From Arthrobacter sunyaminii (GTDB lineage Bacteria; Actinomycetota; Actinomycetes; Actinomycetales; Micrococcaceae), in contig NZ_CP076456.1 of NCBI RefSeq assembly GCF_018866305.1, forward strand, positions 496,001 through 560,000: a stretch of 64,000 bases of DNA. Direction: 5' to 3'. The notes under the pieces are model-generated. The model saw only the letters and a list, made by a program, of their open reading frames with translations. It was not told the origin of the DNA and did not search any database. Made by a program: the position numbers and the translations under genes. How positions within the stretch are numbered: position 1 is the first letter of the stretch; the number at the start of each line of letters is the position of its first letter. This document shows, one piece after another, positions 55,049 through 64,000 of this stretch.

Positions 55049-55085
55049 ACCGGCGCCACCTGAGACCAAGGACTGATACCTCACC

Positions 55086-55715
55086 ATGAGCAATTACCCC
55101 CGGGATGAGTTCGACAAGGTTCCCGAAACGTCGTCGCGCCAGGGCGTTCACCGGGAACGGCTGATCCCTTCGCGCTCAAGCGGACTCGGCCTAATCATCA
55201 CCGTTGGCGTACTCGCCCTGGTGCTTGGGGTGGCGGCTTACTTTGTCCTTCCCCGCCTGGGCATCGGAACGGACGACGGCGACAGGGCGCCTGCCGCAGA
55301 TTCCTCCGCTTCCGTGGAATCCCCGGAACCGCAGGCCTCTGAACCCGGGCAAAGTACGGAACCAACCCCGTCCGCCACCGCTGCACCGAGTGCTGAACCC
55401 GCACCCACACCTTCCCCCACACCTTCACCCACGCCTGCCGCAGCGGACCGGAGCCAGCCCGTAGTGGTCTTGAACGGAAGCGGAATCGGCGGTTTGGGAG
55501 CCAGTGTGTCAGCCCGGCTGGGAGCCGATGGCTGGACTACGGCGCAGGTTGCCAACTGGGGCGGACAGCCGCTGCAGGGATCGATCATTTTCTACGGCAC
55601 CGAGGACCAGCTGCCCAATGCCCAGGAGCTGTCGCAGCTGCTGGGGATTCCCACCGTCGTTCAGTCGCCGGACTTCACGCTGGTCACCGTGGTGCCCGGC
55701 CCGGGCTTCCAGTAG
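55086..55715 (+). CDS. LytR C-terminal domain membrane protein
   Basis: The 209-aa protein has a cytoplasmic N-terminus, one span (about 34-56), a Pro/Ser/Thr/Glu-rich extracytoplasmic linker (about 65-120, PTPSPTPSPTPAA) and a LytR_C domain (about 123-209, PVVVLNGSGIGGLGASVSARL). The domain is the one found at the end of LytR-CpsA-Psr wall ligases, but the catalytic part is absent. It follows DUF3263 after 37 bp, a pairing that looks operonic. Confidence 0.9.
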   Translation: MSNYPRDEFDKVPETSSRQGVHRERLIPSRSSGLGLIITVGVLALVLGVAAYFVLPRLGIGTDDGDRAPAADSSASVESPEPQASEPGQSTEPTPSATAAPSAEPAPTPSPTPSPTPAAADRSQPVVVLNGSGIGGLGASVSARLGADGWTTAQVANWGGQPLQGSIIFYGTEDQLPNAQELSQLLGIPTVVQSPDFTLVTVVPGPGFQ

Positions 55716-55935
55716 CAGCCAAACTGCCTCCTGCTGCGTAAATACTCCATAACAATCCTGCACAGCACCGGGCGCTCCGGCCTGCACTGGCTACAGTGAG
55801 TGCCAGCCGTACCGCGCAGGATCCGGAGCCGGCAGAAACAGCTCCGCGTTCCGGACTGCTCTGTGTGCCGCGGCCAGTTCCGCCATGATCACCGTGGCTG
55901 GACTTTCGCTCGCAAAAAAGGTGGGAGAAACGCAC

Positions 55936-56139
55936 ATGGCGCAGGGGATCGTCAAATGGTTCAACGGGGAAAAAGGCTACGGATTCATTACTGTGGACGA
56001 AGCTCAGACGGATGTTTTTGTGCACTGGTCGGCAATCCAGGCATCCGGATACCGCACCCTTGAAGAGGGCCAGCGCGTGGAGTTCGACATCGGCGAAGGC
56101 CAGAAGGGGCCGCAGGCTGAGGACGTCCGCACCGTGTAG
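55936..56139 (+). CDS. Cold-shock protein (CspA family)
   Basis: The 67-aa OB-fold RNA/DNA chaperone begins [22 protein letters not shown]1 is KGYGFI and RNP2 is VFVHWS. ATG 55936 has GGGAGAAA upstream; an in-frame ATG at 55885 is too far out. Its 220-bp upstream region carries no recognised control element. Confidence 0.96.
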   Translation: MAQGIVKWFNGEKGYGFITVDEAQTDVFVHWSAIQASGYRTLEEGQRVEFDIGEGQKGPQAEDVRTV

Positions 56140-56241
56140 CTGCCGGTGCCGGGCCGCCAATCCTATGACTGCCCTGCGGACACGGACACGGAACCCGTGG
56201 ATGCTGTTGCCTGTGACGCGCCAAGCACCGAGCCGTGATCG

Positions 56242-56268
56242 CTTGCACTCAGTGTGCGGGAGTGCTAA
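56242..56268. promoter_or_regulatory. CIRCE element 1 (HrcA operator)
   Basis: CTTGCACTC, 9 nt, GAGTGCTAA. The right arm matches the CIRCE consensus fully and the left arm at 7 of 9 positions. It lies 190 bp before groEL. Confidence 0.88.
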
Positions 56269-56276
56269 TTATTGAC

Positions 56277-56303
56277 TTAGCACTCTTGCCGTATGACTGC
56301 TAA
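56277..56303. promoter_or_regulatory. CIRCE element 2 (HrcA operator)
   Basis: TTAGCACTC, 9 nt, GACTGCTAA: left arm perfect, right arm 8 of 9. It starts 8 nt after element 1. A candidate -35 TTGACT (56272-56277) lies between and overlaps it, so HrcA binding would cover the promoter. The remaining 157 bp to groEL is a leader without a further recognised element. Confidence 0.92.
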
Positions 56304-56319
56304 AAGCGGTCGGCGTTGA

Positions 56320-58098
<1,779 letters not shown>

Positions 58099-58167
58099 CC
58101 CCCACGCCGATTCGTTCCCAAGGGCCGCCATGAGCCGGCGGGACGGATCACCATGACGCGGTTTTGA

Positions 58168-58205
58168 GAAGGCGCGGCACCTGCGGGTGCCGCGCCTTCC
58201 TGTTG
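58168..58205 (+). terminator. Terminator after groEL
   Basis: A 14-bp perfect stem (58168-58181 with 58186-58199) has loop TGCG and is followed by a weak T-rich CTGTTGTT. Confidence 0.7.
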
Positions 58206-58242
58206 TTGGGAACTGCCCGTCTCAGCGCTGATACAAGGCGTC

Positions 58243-58533
58243 TCAGTGCCGAAACAGGGCGACGTTTGCCGCTTCAGTTTCGGCGTACTGGGACGAGGCG
58301 TGTCCGAGTGCCAGATTGATGCTTGCCAGGGACTCTTCGACTTTTGCCTGTGTGCTCCGCCAATCGGCCACGAGCGATTGAAAGTTGGCCGAGGCCTGTC
58401 CCTGCCATGACTCGCTTAGAGCCTGCAGGCCGGACTGCATACGGTTGATGTCTGACTGGAGCCGGTCGATGGTTCCGCGCACCTCGGCGCTCTTGGCGTC
58501 CAGGATCTCGCTGTCCACTGATACCAGTGCCAT
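58243..58533 (-). CDS. WXG100-family protein (ESAT-6-like)
   Basis: The 96-aa helical-hairpin protein has WQG (Trp43-Gly45) in the turn, a size of about 100 aa and helical flanks, all typical of type VII secretion substrates and partners. A C-terminal YxxxE-like signal is present in QYAETE. ATG 58533 has GGAG upstream. No partner WXG gene, EccC ATPase or other T7SS gene is in the window, so it is an orphan here. It converges with groEL. Confidence 0.92.
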   Translation of the reverse strand: MALVSVDSEILDAKSAEVRGTIDRLQSDINRMQSGLQALSESWQGQASANFQSLVADWRSTQAKVEESLASINLALGHASSQYAETEAANVALFRH

Positions 58534-58649
58534 GGTTGTCTCCGTTCAAAAGCTGTTCCGTTGGTCATTGAGCTTTTGACACTAGGCCGGTCGGGGAATT
58601 GAGGACGACCGCCCGCTGGAGACTGTGGGCAGCTTCGGCCCAGCCGCGC

Positions 58650-58676
58650 GCCGGCCCCGTCTGTGGAGGGGCCGGC
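58650..58676 (-). terminator. Hairpin after the histidine kinase gene
   Basis: GCCGGCCCC pairs with GGGGCCGGC (9 bp, 9-nt loop) 9 bp downstream of the kinase stop. There is no T-run, so it is weak. Confidence 0.45.
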
Positions 58677-58684
58677 AACCCGGA

Positions 58685-60154
58685 CTAGGCGTTGTCCGCC
58701 CGCTCCCCGGCGTCGTCGTCGAACTCCTCCGGAGCGCGGTAGGGCAGGCGGATGGACATCGTGGCGCCGCCGCCCTCAGTTTCGGAAAGGCGGACAGTGC
58801 CGTCATGCTGCGCCACCAGCGCGGCCACAATAGCCAAACCAAGGCCGGTACCGCCGGTTTCGCGGTACCGGGAGGAATCGGCCCGGTAAAAGCGTTCAAA
58901 GACCCGTGCCGCATCTTCTTCCGAGATGCCCGGTCCGTGATCCCGAACCTCCAGCACGGCGTCGGAACGGTTGTGGATAACCGGAGCCACCCCCACGGCG
59001 ATCTCGATGGGAGAACCGTCAGGGGTGTAGCGCAGCGCATTGGTCATCAGGTTTGCCACAACCTGTCGCAGACGGGCCTCGTCACCGATGGTGGGGGCCG
59101 GACGCGGCTGCTGTCCGTCCAGGCCCACCACACGGATGTCACGTCCCGGCGCGCTGGCGCGCGCGTCCATGGCCGCATCATTCCCAAGAAGCATCAGGTC
59201 CACGGGCGCGTATTCCAGCGGGCGCTGTTCATCAATTCGGGCCAGGGTAAGCAGGTCTTCGACCAGCTGCCCCATCCGCTTGGCCTCACTCTCGATGCGG
59301 CCCATGGCGGCGCCGATTTCCTCCGGTTTCTGCAGGGCTCCGTGGCGGTAGAGTTCGGAGAATCCGCGGATCGTCACCAGCGGGGTGCGCAGCTCGTGGG
59401 AGGCGTCCTGGACGAAACGGCGCATCTTTTGTTCCGACTTGGTTCGCGCAGCAAACGCCGTTTCAATATGGGCCAGCATGGCGTTGAGGGACCGCGAGAG
59501 CCTGCCGATTTCGGTTGCCGGGTTGCCCACATCCACGCGCCGGGACAGATCCCCGGCGGCAATGGCTGCCGCCGTCTTTTCGACCTGGCTGAGCGGGCGG
59601 AACTGGCGGGTTACTGCCCAGTACGCGATCCCAGTGGCACCCAGAGTGCCCAGCAGCCCCACCGAGAACACCAGCGATGCTGCTTCATCCACTGTGGTGG
59701 CAACGGAATCCAGCGACAGTGCCACCACAACGGATCCCGGAACATTCTCCAGCGCGAATACCTTCAACCGCCAGCCCTTGCTGCCCGGGGCGGTGCCGGG
59801 CACGGTCTTCCCCGCCTGTTCCAGCTCCAGGACTTCCTGAGCGGTGTAATGCGGCACATTGGGCCTGTCATCGTGGGGATCGCTGTGGGTTTCCGGGCCG
59901 TAACTGCCGTCATCGCGGAGGTAGAGTCCGTAGAACTGGAAGAGCGACGCGTCGCCGTTCTGGCCTTCCGAGACGAGATAGCGAGCAACGGCCGGCGCGT
60001 TGTCATCGATTTCCGCGTCCAGGCGCGTCACCAGGATTTGGCGCAGTACATAGATGGTGGCCAACCCCGTGATGGTGACGGTGATGACCATCAGGACTGC
60101 CATAATGGCTACGAGCTGGGTGCGCAGCGAGGCAGATTTCCAGCGGCGGAGCAA
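58685..60154 (-). CDS. Sensor histidine kinase (TrcS/CseC-like)
   Basis: The 489-aa kinase has a span at about 12-38, an extracytoplasmic sensor region (about 39-160), a second span (about 160-180), HAMP (about 182-235), an H-box QDASHELRTPL (His about 255), an N-box NLMTNALRYTPDG, a DHGPGI G1 box and a GTGLGLAIVAALVAQH G2 box. It phosphorylates the response regulator encoded just upstream (3 bp gap). The signal is unknown. Confidence 0.95.
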   Translation of the reverse strand: MLRRWKSASLRTQLVAIMAVLMVITVTITGLATIYVLRQILVTRLDAEIDDNAPAVARYLVSEGQNGDASLFQFYGLYLRDDGSYGPETHSDPHDDRPNVPHYTAQEVLELEQAGKTVPGTAPGSKGWRLKVFALENVPGSVVVALSLDSVATTVDEAASLVFSVGLLGTLGATGIAYWAVTRQFRPLSQVEKTAAAIAAGDLSRRVDVGNPATEIGRLSRSLNAMLAHIETAFAARTKSEQKMRRFVQDASHELRTPLVTIRGFSELYRHGALQKPEEIGAAMGRIESEAKRMGQLVEDLLTLARIDEQRPLEYAPVDLMLLGNDAAMDARASAPGRDIRVVGLDGQQPRPAPTIGDEARLRQVVANLMTNALRYTPDGSPIEIAVGVAPVIHNRSDAVLEVRDHGPGISEEDAARVFERFYRADSSRYRETGGTGLGLAIVAALVAQHDGTVRLSETEGGGATMSIRLPYRAPEEFDDDAGERADNA

Positions 60155-60157
60155 AGC

Positions 60158-60871
60158 TTAGCGCTTCTCCGACGTACGCAGCAGGTAACCCACCCCGCGC
60201 TTGGTCTGGATCAGGGCGGGCGCGTCCGGGCTGCGGTCAATCTTGCGGCGCAGGTACGAAATGTAGGACTCCACAATGGAGGCGTCGCCGTTGAAGTCGT
60301 ACTCCCAGACATGGTCCAGAATCTGGGCTTTGGACAATACCCGGTTGGGATTAAGCATCAGGTAACGGAGCAGCTTGAACTCGGTGGGGGAGAGATCAAT
60401 AGTGACCCCGCCGCGCCGGACTTCATGCGCGTCATCGTCAAGCTCGAGGTCATCGACGCGCAGGACGGCGTCGTCGTCGTCGAGGGGCTGGGTCCGCCGC
60501 AGCACAGCGCGGATGCGTGCCACGACTTCGTCGAGGCTGAACGGCTTGGTGACGTAGTCATCCCCGCCTACGGTCAGTCCGGTGACCTTGTCCTCGGTGT
60601 CGTCCCGGGCCGTCAGGAAAACCACCGGGAAATGCCGGCCGGCCGCCCGCAGGCGCCGGGTGAGCGTGAAACCGTCCATGTCCGGGAGCATGACGTCCAG
60701 GACGGCAAGGTCCGGGGCATGCTCCTCCACGGCGGCAAGGGCCTCCCGCCCGTTTCCGGCGGCTACTACGTCGAAACCGGCGAAGCGAAGGGAGGTGGAA
60801 AGGAGTTCGCGAATGTTGGGCTCGTCGTCAACGACCAGGAGACGGGCTTCAGGTCCGGATGATTTATTCAC
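60158..60871 (-). CDS. OmpR-family response regulator (TrcR-like)
   Basis: The 237-aa regulator has a receiver domain with the acidic pair VVDDE, phospho-acceptor Asp59 (LAVLDVMLPDMDG), TARD and KPFSLDE, plus a winged-helix DNA-binding domain (about 140-235: LSPTEFKLLRYLMLNPNRVLSKAQILDHVW, SYISYLRRKID, TKRGVGYLL). GTG 60871 is the start, without a clear Shine-Dalgarno. It is first in a two-gene operon with the kinase. Confidence 0.95.
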   Translation of the reverse strand: MNKSSGPEARLLVVDDEPNIRELLSTSLRFAGFDVVAAGNGREALAAVEEHAPDLAVLDVMLPDMDGFTLTRRLRAAGRHFPVVFLTARDDTEDKVTGLTVGGDDYVTKPFSLDEVVARIRAVLRRTQPLDDDDAVLRVDDLELDDDAHEVRRGGVTIDLSPTEFKLLRYLMLNPNRVLSKAQILDHVWEYDFNGDASIVESYISYLRRKIDRSPDAPALIQTKRGVGYLLRTSEKR

Positions 60872-60951
60872 TCAATCAGTTTCTTACATTTAGCTGTGCG
60901 TTGTCTGTAGGTAGGCCCGACAGTTGCTGACTGCGAGCTGGTGTCTGGCGT

Positions 60952-62598
60952 CTAAACCGGCTTTTCGATGTCCGCCGCGTCGAGAATGGAGTAGGCGTAG
61001 CCCTGTTCAGCGAGGAAGCGCTGCCGTTTAGCCGCGAAGTCCTGGTCCAGGGTGTCCCGTGCCACCACCGTGTAGAAGTGCGCCGCCTTGCCGTCTGCCT
61101 TGGGGCGCAGCAGCCGGCCCAGCCGCTGGGCCTCTTCCTGCCGGGAACCGAAGGACCCGGACACCTGCACAGCCACTGACGCTTCCGGCAGATCGATGGA
61201 GAAGTTGGCAACTTTGGAAACCACCAGGGTGGTCAGCGTGCCGTCCCGAAACTCGTTGAACAGCCGCTGGCGTTCCTTCACCGGAGTGTCACCCTTGATG
61301 ACCGGGGCATCCAGGCGCTCCGCCAGCTCATCCAGCTGGTCCAGATACTGCCCGATCACCAGGGTCTGCTCGCCGGCATGGCGGCGGACCAGCTGTTCGA
61401 CGACGCCGGTCTTGGTTTCCGATGTCGAGCACAGGCGGTACTTGTCTGCGTCTTCTGCCATGGCGTAGGCCACCCGCTCATCGCGGGGCAGGTCCACCCG
61501 GACCTCGACGCATTCGGCCGGGGCAATGTAGCCCTGCGCCTCAATGTCCTTCCACGGCGCGTCGTAGCGCTTGGGGCCGATCAGCGAGAAGACTTCACCC
61601 TCGCGTCCGTCCTCGCGTACCAGTGTGGCGGTCAGCCCGAGGCGGCGGCGGGCCTGCAGATCCGCCGTCATCCGGAAAATCGGCGCCGGCAGCAGGTGCA
61701 CCTCGTCATAGATAATCAGGCCCCAGTCATTGGCATCCAGCAGCTCGAGATGCTGATACAGTCCGCCGCGCTTCAGCGTGAGCACCTGGTAGGTGGCGAT
61801 GGTGACCGGCCGGACTTCCTTCACCGCCCCGGAATATTCGCCAATCTCATCTTCGGTCAGCGACGTCCGCTTGAGCAGCTCGTCCTTCCACTGCCGGGCC
61901 GAGACCGTGTTGGTGACCAGGATCAGGGTGGTGGTTGAGCTGGTGGCCATGGCCGCGGCGCCCACCAGCGTCTTCCCCGCGCCGCAGGGCAGGACGACGA
62001 CGCCGGATCCGCCGGCCCAGAAGTTCTCCGTGGCGAGCTTCTGGTACGGGCGCAGCGACCAGCCGTCTTCATTGAGCATGATCGGGTGCGGGGTGCCGTC
62101 CACATAACCGGCCAGGTCCTCGGCAGGCCAGCCAAGCTTCAGCAGCAGCTGCTTGAGCTGCCCGCGCATGGAGGACTGCACCACCACGGTCTCGCCGTCG
62201 ATCCTCGGACCGAGCAGCGGCTGGATCTTCTTGGCGTGCATCACTTCTTCCAGCACCGGGTAGTCATTGGTGCGCAGCACCAAGCCGTGCTGGGGGTCCT
62301 TCTCCAGCCGCAGCCGCCCGTAGCGGGACATGGTTTCCTCAATGTCCACCAGCAGCGAGTGCGGCACCGGGAAGCGGGAGTAAGTCAGCAGGGTGTTAAG
62401 GACCTGCTCGGCGTCGAGCCCCGCGGCCCGGGCATTCCACAGGCCCAGCGGCGTCAGCCGGTAACTGTGGATGTGCTCAGGCGCCCTTTCAAGCTCGGCA
62501 AAGGCGGCGATGGCGTGCCGCGCCTCTGTCGATTGGGCATGATCCACCTCCAGCAGAATGGTTTTATCACTCTGGACAATCAACGGTCCGTCAGCCAT
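60952..62598 (-). CDS. DNA repair helicase XPB (bacterial XPB)
   Basis: The 548-aa superfamily 2 3'-5' helicase has an N-terminal XPB damage-recognition-like part, Walker A LPCGAGKTLVGA, DEVH box (IIYDEVHLLP), GLTATLVRED motif III, and motif VI QRLGRLLRPKADG. Bacterial XPB unwinds DNA; its role in repair is inferred from eukaryotic XPB. ATG 62598 overlaps the stop of the upstream helicase-associated gene by 8 bp, so they are translationally coupled. Confidence 0.95.
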   Translation of the reverse strand: MADGPLIVQSDKTILLEVDHAQSTEARHAIAAFAELERAPEHIHSYRLTPLGLWNARAAGLDAEQVLNTLLTYSRFPVPHSLLVDIEETMSRYGRLRLEKDPQHGLVLRTNDYPVLEEVMHAKKIQPLLGPRIDGETVVVQSSMRGQLKQLLLKLGWPAEDLAGYVDGTPHPIMLNEDGWSLRPYQKLATENFWAGGSGVVVLPCGAGKTLVGAAAMATSSTTTLILVTNTVSARQWKDELLKRTSLTEDEIGEYSGAVKEVRPVTIATYQVLTLKRGGLYQHLELLDANDWGLIIYDEVHLLPAPIFRMTADLQARRRLGLTATLVREDGREGEVFSLIGPKRYDAPWKDIEAQGYIAPAECVEVRVDLPRDERVAYAMAEDADKYRLCSTSETKTGVVEQLVRRHAGEQTLVIGQYLDQLDELAERLDAPVIKGDTPVKERQRLFNEFRDGTLTTLVVSKVANFSIDLPEASVAVQVSGSFGSRQEEAQRLGRLLRPKADGKAAHFYTVVARDTLDQDFAAKRQRFLAEQGYAYSILDAADIEKPV

Positions 62599-64000
62599 GC
62601 GCCGGGGTATCCTCCACTATTTCGACATCCATGATTCGGTGCACCGACACCACTCTCTCCACGTCCCGGCGCGGATCAAAGACCCGCACCCGTCCGTCGG
62701 TGACTGATAAGGGAACGAAAATTTCCTGCCGCTGATTCCCCTGGCTGTCCACGACACCCATCCGGACCGAGCTGCGGGTGCGGATGGCTTCGCGGAGGAT
62801 TTCCAACCCGATCAGGGGCTGGCTCTCGCTGCGTCCGGCGACGGGGGGTCCGGAGCCGCGCAGGGCTGCCAGCTGGTCCGCAATATCCTCGTCCGTCAGT
62901 TCCCAGGGATTGAGCCGGGTGCGCGACGACGCCGGTACGGTGATGGGCGGATGCGCGTGGGATCCGGCCACCGGGCGGGCACGGCCCTCCAGCGCGGGCG
63001 TGTATCCGAGCTCGCGCAGGGTATGGGAGAGCTCCTGCGGGCTTGCCACGGAGCCGATGACGGTGGGCGACAGCCGCACCAGACCCAGAGCTGCTGTGCC
63101 GGGATCGACCATCAGGCCGGAGAGCCCGTCCTCGTCGTCGCTTCGGAGGTAGGAAGCCATGGCACCGACCCGGAGCCGTCCGTAGCGGGCAGAGGTGTCT
63201 TCCACCAGATACCTTAACGGCTGGGGGACTTCCGTGGCTGAATGCCGGCGCAGGAAATCCAAGATGTCCGCGGCGCTCTGCCCGTCATCCAGGGCGCGGC
63301 GGATGGAGTCAGCGCTGAAGCGGTAGATGGTGGCAGGGCCCTGGCCCTCAGCCACAGCAATGGAAGCGAGCTTGCGGGCGACGCCGGGCTCCAGATATCC
63401 GGGAGCGACAGCCGTCAGGTCCGCCTGCAGCAGGAAGGAGTTCAGCGGTTCCGGGAGTGCATTGCGCAGGCGTTCCACCGCAGTGTCCCAGTCGCCGGCG
63501 GCAACGGCGGCGCCCAGACCGGTGAGGGCCCCCGATCCGAGCAACCCCAACTGGGCGGCTTCTTTGAGGATGCCGGGAACCAGCCGCGCAAAGCGGCGCT
63601 GAAGCCGGGGCTGGTGCCAGGTCAAGGCACCCACGAGGGATTCTCCGTCAAGGGCTCCGGTGGAACCTTCCTCAGCGGTGTCCTCCTCCAGCATGGCGGA
63701 AAGCATCTCCAGCGACCGCTTGCGCACCAGCGGTGCATCGGGACGGGATGCCTCGGCTGCCAGGGCGTTGACAGCGCCGCCGCCGGGCAGCGGACTGCCC
63801 ACCAGGGACGGAGCACGGTCTGCCTCCAGCCATGCGCTCACGAGCTGCTTCCACTGCTCATGCCGGTCCAGGGTCAGCCAGGTCTCCTCAGTGATGCACC
63901 AGCGGGAGGTGGTGACGTCCAGAGACAACAGGCCGGCCAGTGCGGCCAGTTCCAGCAGCCAGGCGGTGGAGGGCACATCAACGCGCAGTGCTTCCGAAAC
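62591..64000 (-). CDS. Helicase-associated protein (Helicase_C_3 type), 3' part
   Basis: This minus-strand gene enters from beyond the window; its last 469 codons are present. The visible product is mostly helical, with SADSIRRALDDGQSAADILDFLRRHSATEVPQPLRYLV and a C-terminal WYL-like beta region (SSVRMGVVDSQGNQRQEIFVPLSVTDGRVRVFDP). This resembles the XPB/Ssl2 helicase-associated proteins always found next to bacterial XPB. It probably acts with the helicase. The frame stays open to the window edge, and the GTG at 63976 is not taken as the start. Confidence 0.88.
   Translation of the reverse strand, partial: VSEALRVDVPSTAWLLELAALAGLLSLDVTTSRWCITEETWLTLDRHEQWKQLVSAWLEADRAPSLVGSPLPGGGAVNALAAEASRPDAPLVRKRSLEMLSAMLEEDTAEEGSTGALDGESLVGALTWHQPRLQRRFARLVPGILKEAAQLGLLGSGALTGLGAAVAAGDWDTAVERLRNALPEPLNSFLLQADLTAVAPGYLEPGVARKLASIAVAEGQGPATIYRFSADSIRRALDDGQSAADILDFLRRHSATEVPQPLRYLVEDTSARYGRLRVGAMASYLRSDDEDGLSGLMVDPGTAALGLVRLSPTVIGSVASPQELSHTLRELGYTPALEGRARPVAGSHAHPPITVPASSRTRLNPWELTDEDIADQLAALRGSGPPVAGRSESQPLIGLEILREAIRTRSSVRMGVVDSQGNQRQEIFVPLSVTDGRVRVFDPRRDVERVVSVHRIMDVEIVEDTPAHG

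Overview
The window is a gene-dense, high-GC chromosomal segment. Its codon use is GC-rich at third positions, GTG and occasional TTG starts are common, and Shine-Dalgarno sequences are of the AGGAG type. Gene content points to an actinobacterium of the Arthrobacter/Micrococcaceae type: OtsAB trehalose synthesis, a stand-alone GroEL under two CIRCE elements, an ECF41-type sigma factor, a bacterial XPB helicase, DUF222/HNH nuclease, DUF3263, LytR_C, WXG100 and FemAB proteins. The genus is inferred from protein resemblance only. No phage or plasmid replication genes, IS elements or CRISPR arrays were seen.

Layout. 1-4900: minus-strand block with a cut DUF4032 gene, a sugar-ABC ATPase (UgpC/MsiK type), otsB-otsA, then a plus-strand membrane-anchored DsbA-like protein. 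5000-7900: tRNA-Thr(UGU), a small islet closed by a 29-bp copy of the tRNA 3' end, then a DUF5692 membrane protein and a divergent TetR regulator. 8000-10500: ROK regulator divergent from gap, with a palindrome between them. 10600-17600: dienelactone hydrolase, patatin, an ECF41 sigma factor overlapping an FAD oxidoreductase behind an ECF41-like promoter, a Cds1-like cysteine desulfhydrase and small unknowns. 17700-23900: binding protein, two permeases and a GH38 alpha-mannosidase. 23900-31900: PTH2, YqeY, a KDPG-aldolase-like protein lacking the Schiff-base lysine, DUF1684, a CoA transferase, a CynX-type MFS protein, an S4 protein and HNH genes. 31900-37400: acyl-CoA synthetase, DUF1540, DUF222-HNH and DoxX.

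37500-44600 is a complete-looking maltose/maltodextrin locus: LacI regulator and GH13 alpha-glucosidase facing malE-malF-malG, with three LacI-type palindromes in the divergent promoter region. Neither this importer nor the mannoside importer has its own ATPase, so the UgpC/MsiK-type ATPase at 384-1475 is the natural candidate to energise both. 44600-55700: aldo/keto reductase, CHAD protein, MFS exporter, LLM flavoenzyme, FemAB ligase, ThrE-type exporter, siderophore-interacting protein, uracil-DNA glycosylase, DUF3263 and LytR_C. 55900-64000: cold-shock protein, CIRCE-controlled groEL, WXG100 protein, a two-component pair, XPB helicase and its associated protein, which runs off the window.

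Most of the window is ordinary chromosomal content. The least explained signals are the tRNA-Thr islet with two covarying hairpins, a recurring pattern of 16-20 bp tandem repeats lying across or beside stop codons, the aldolase-fold protein lacking its catalytic residues, the orphan MbcA/ParS-like antitoxin protein, and the ECF41 module with a duplicated -35 element.
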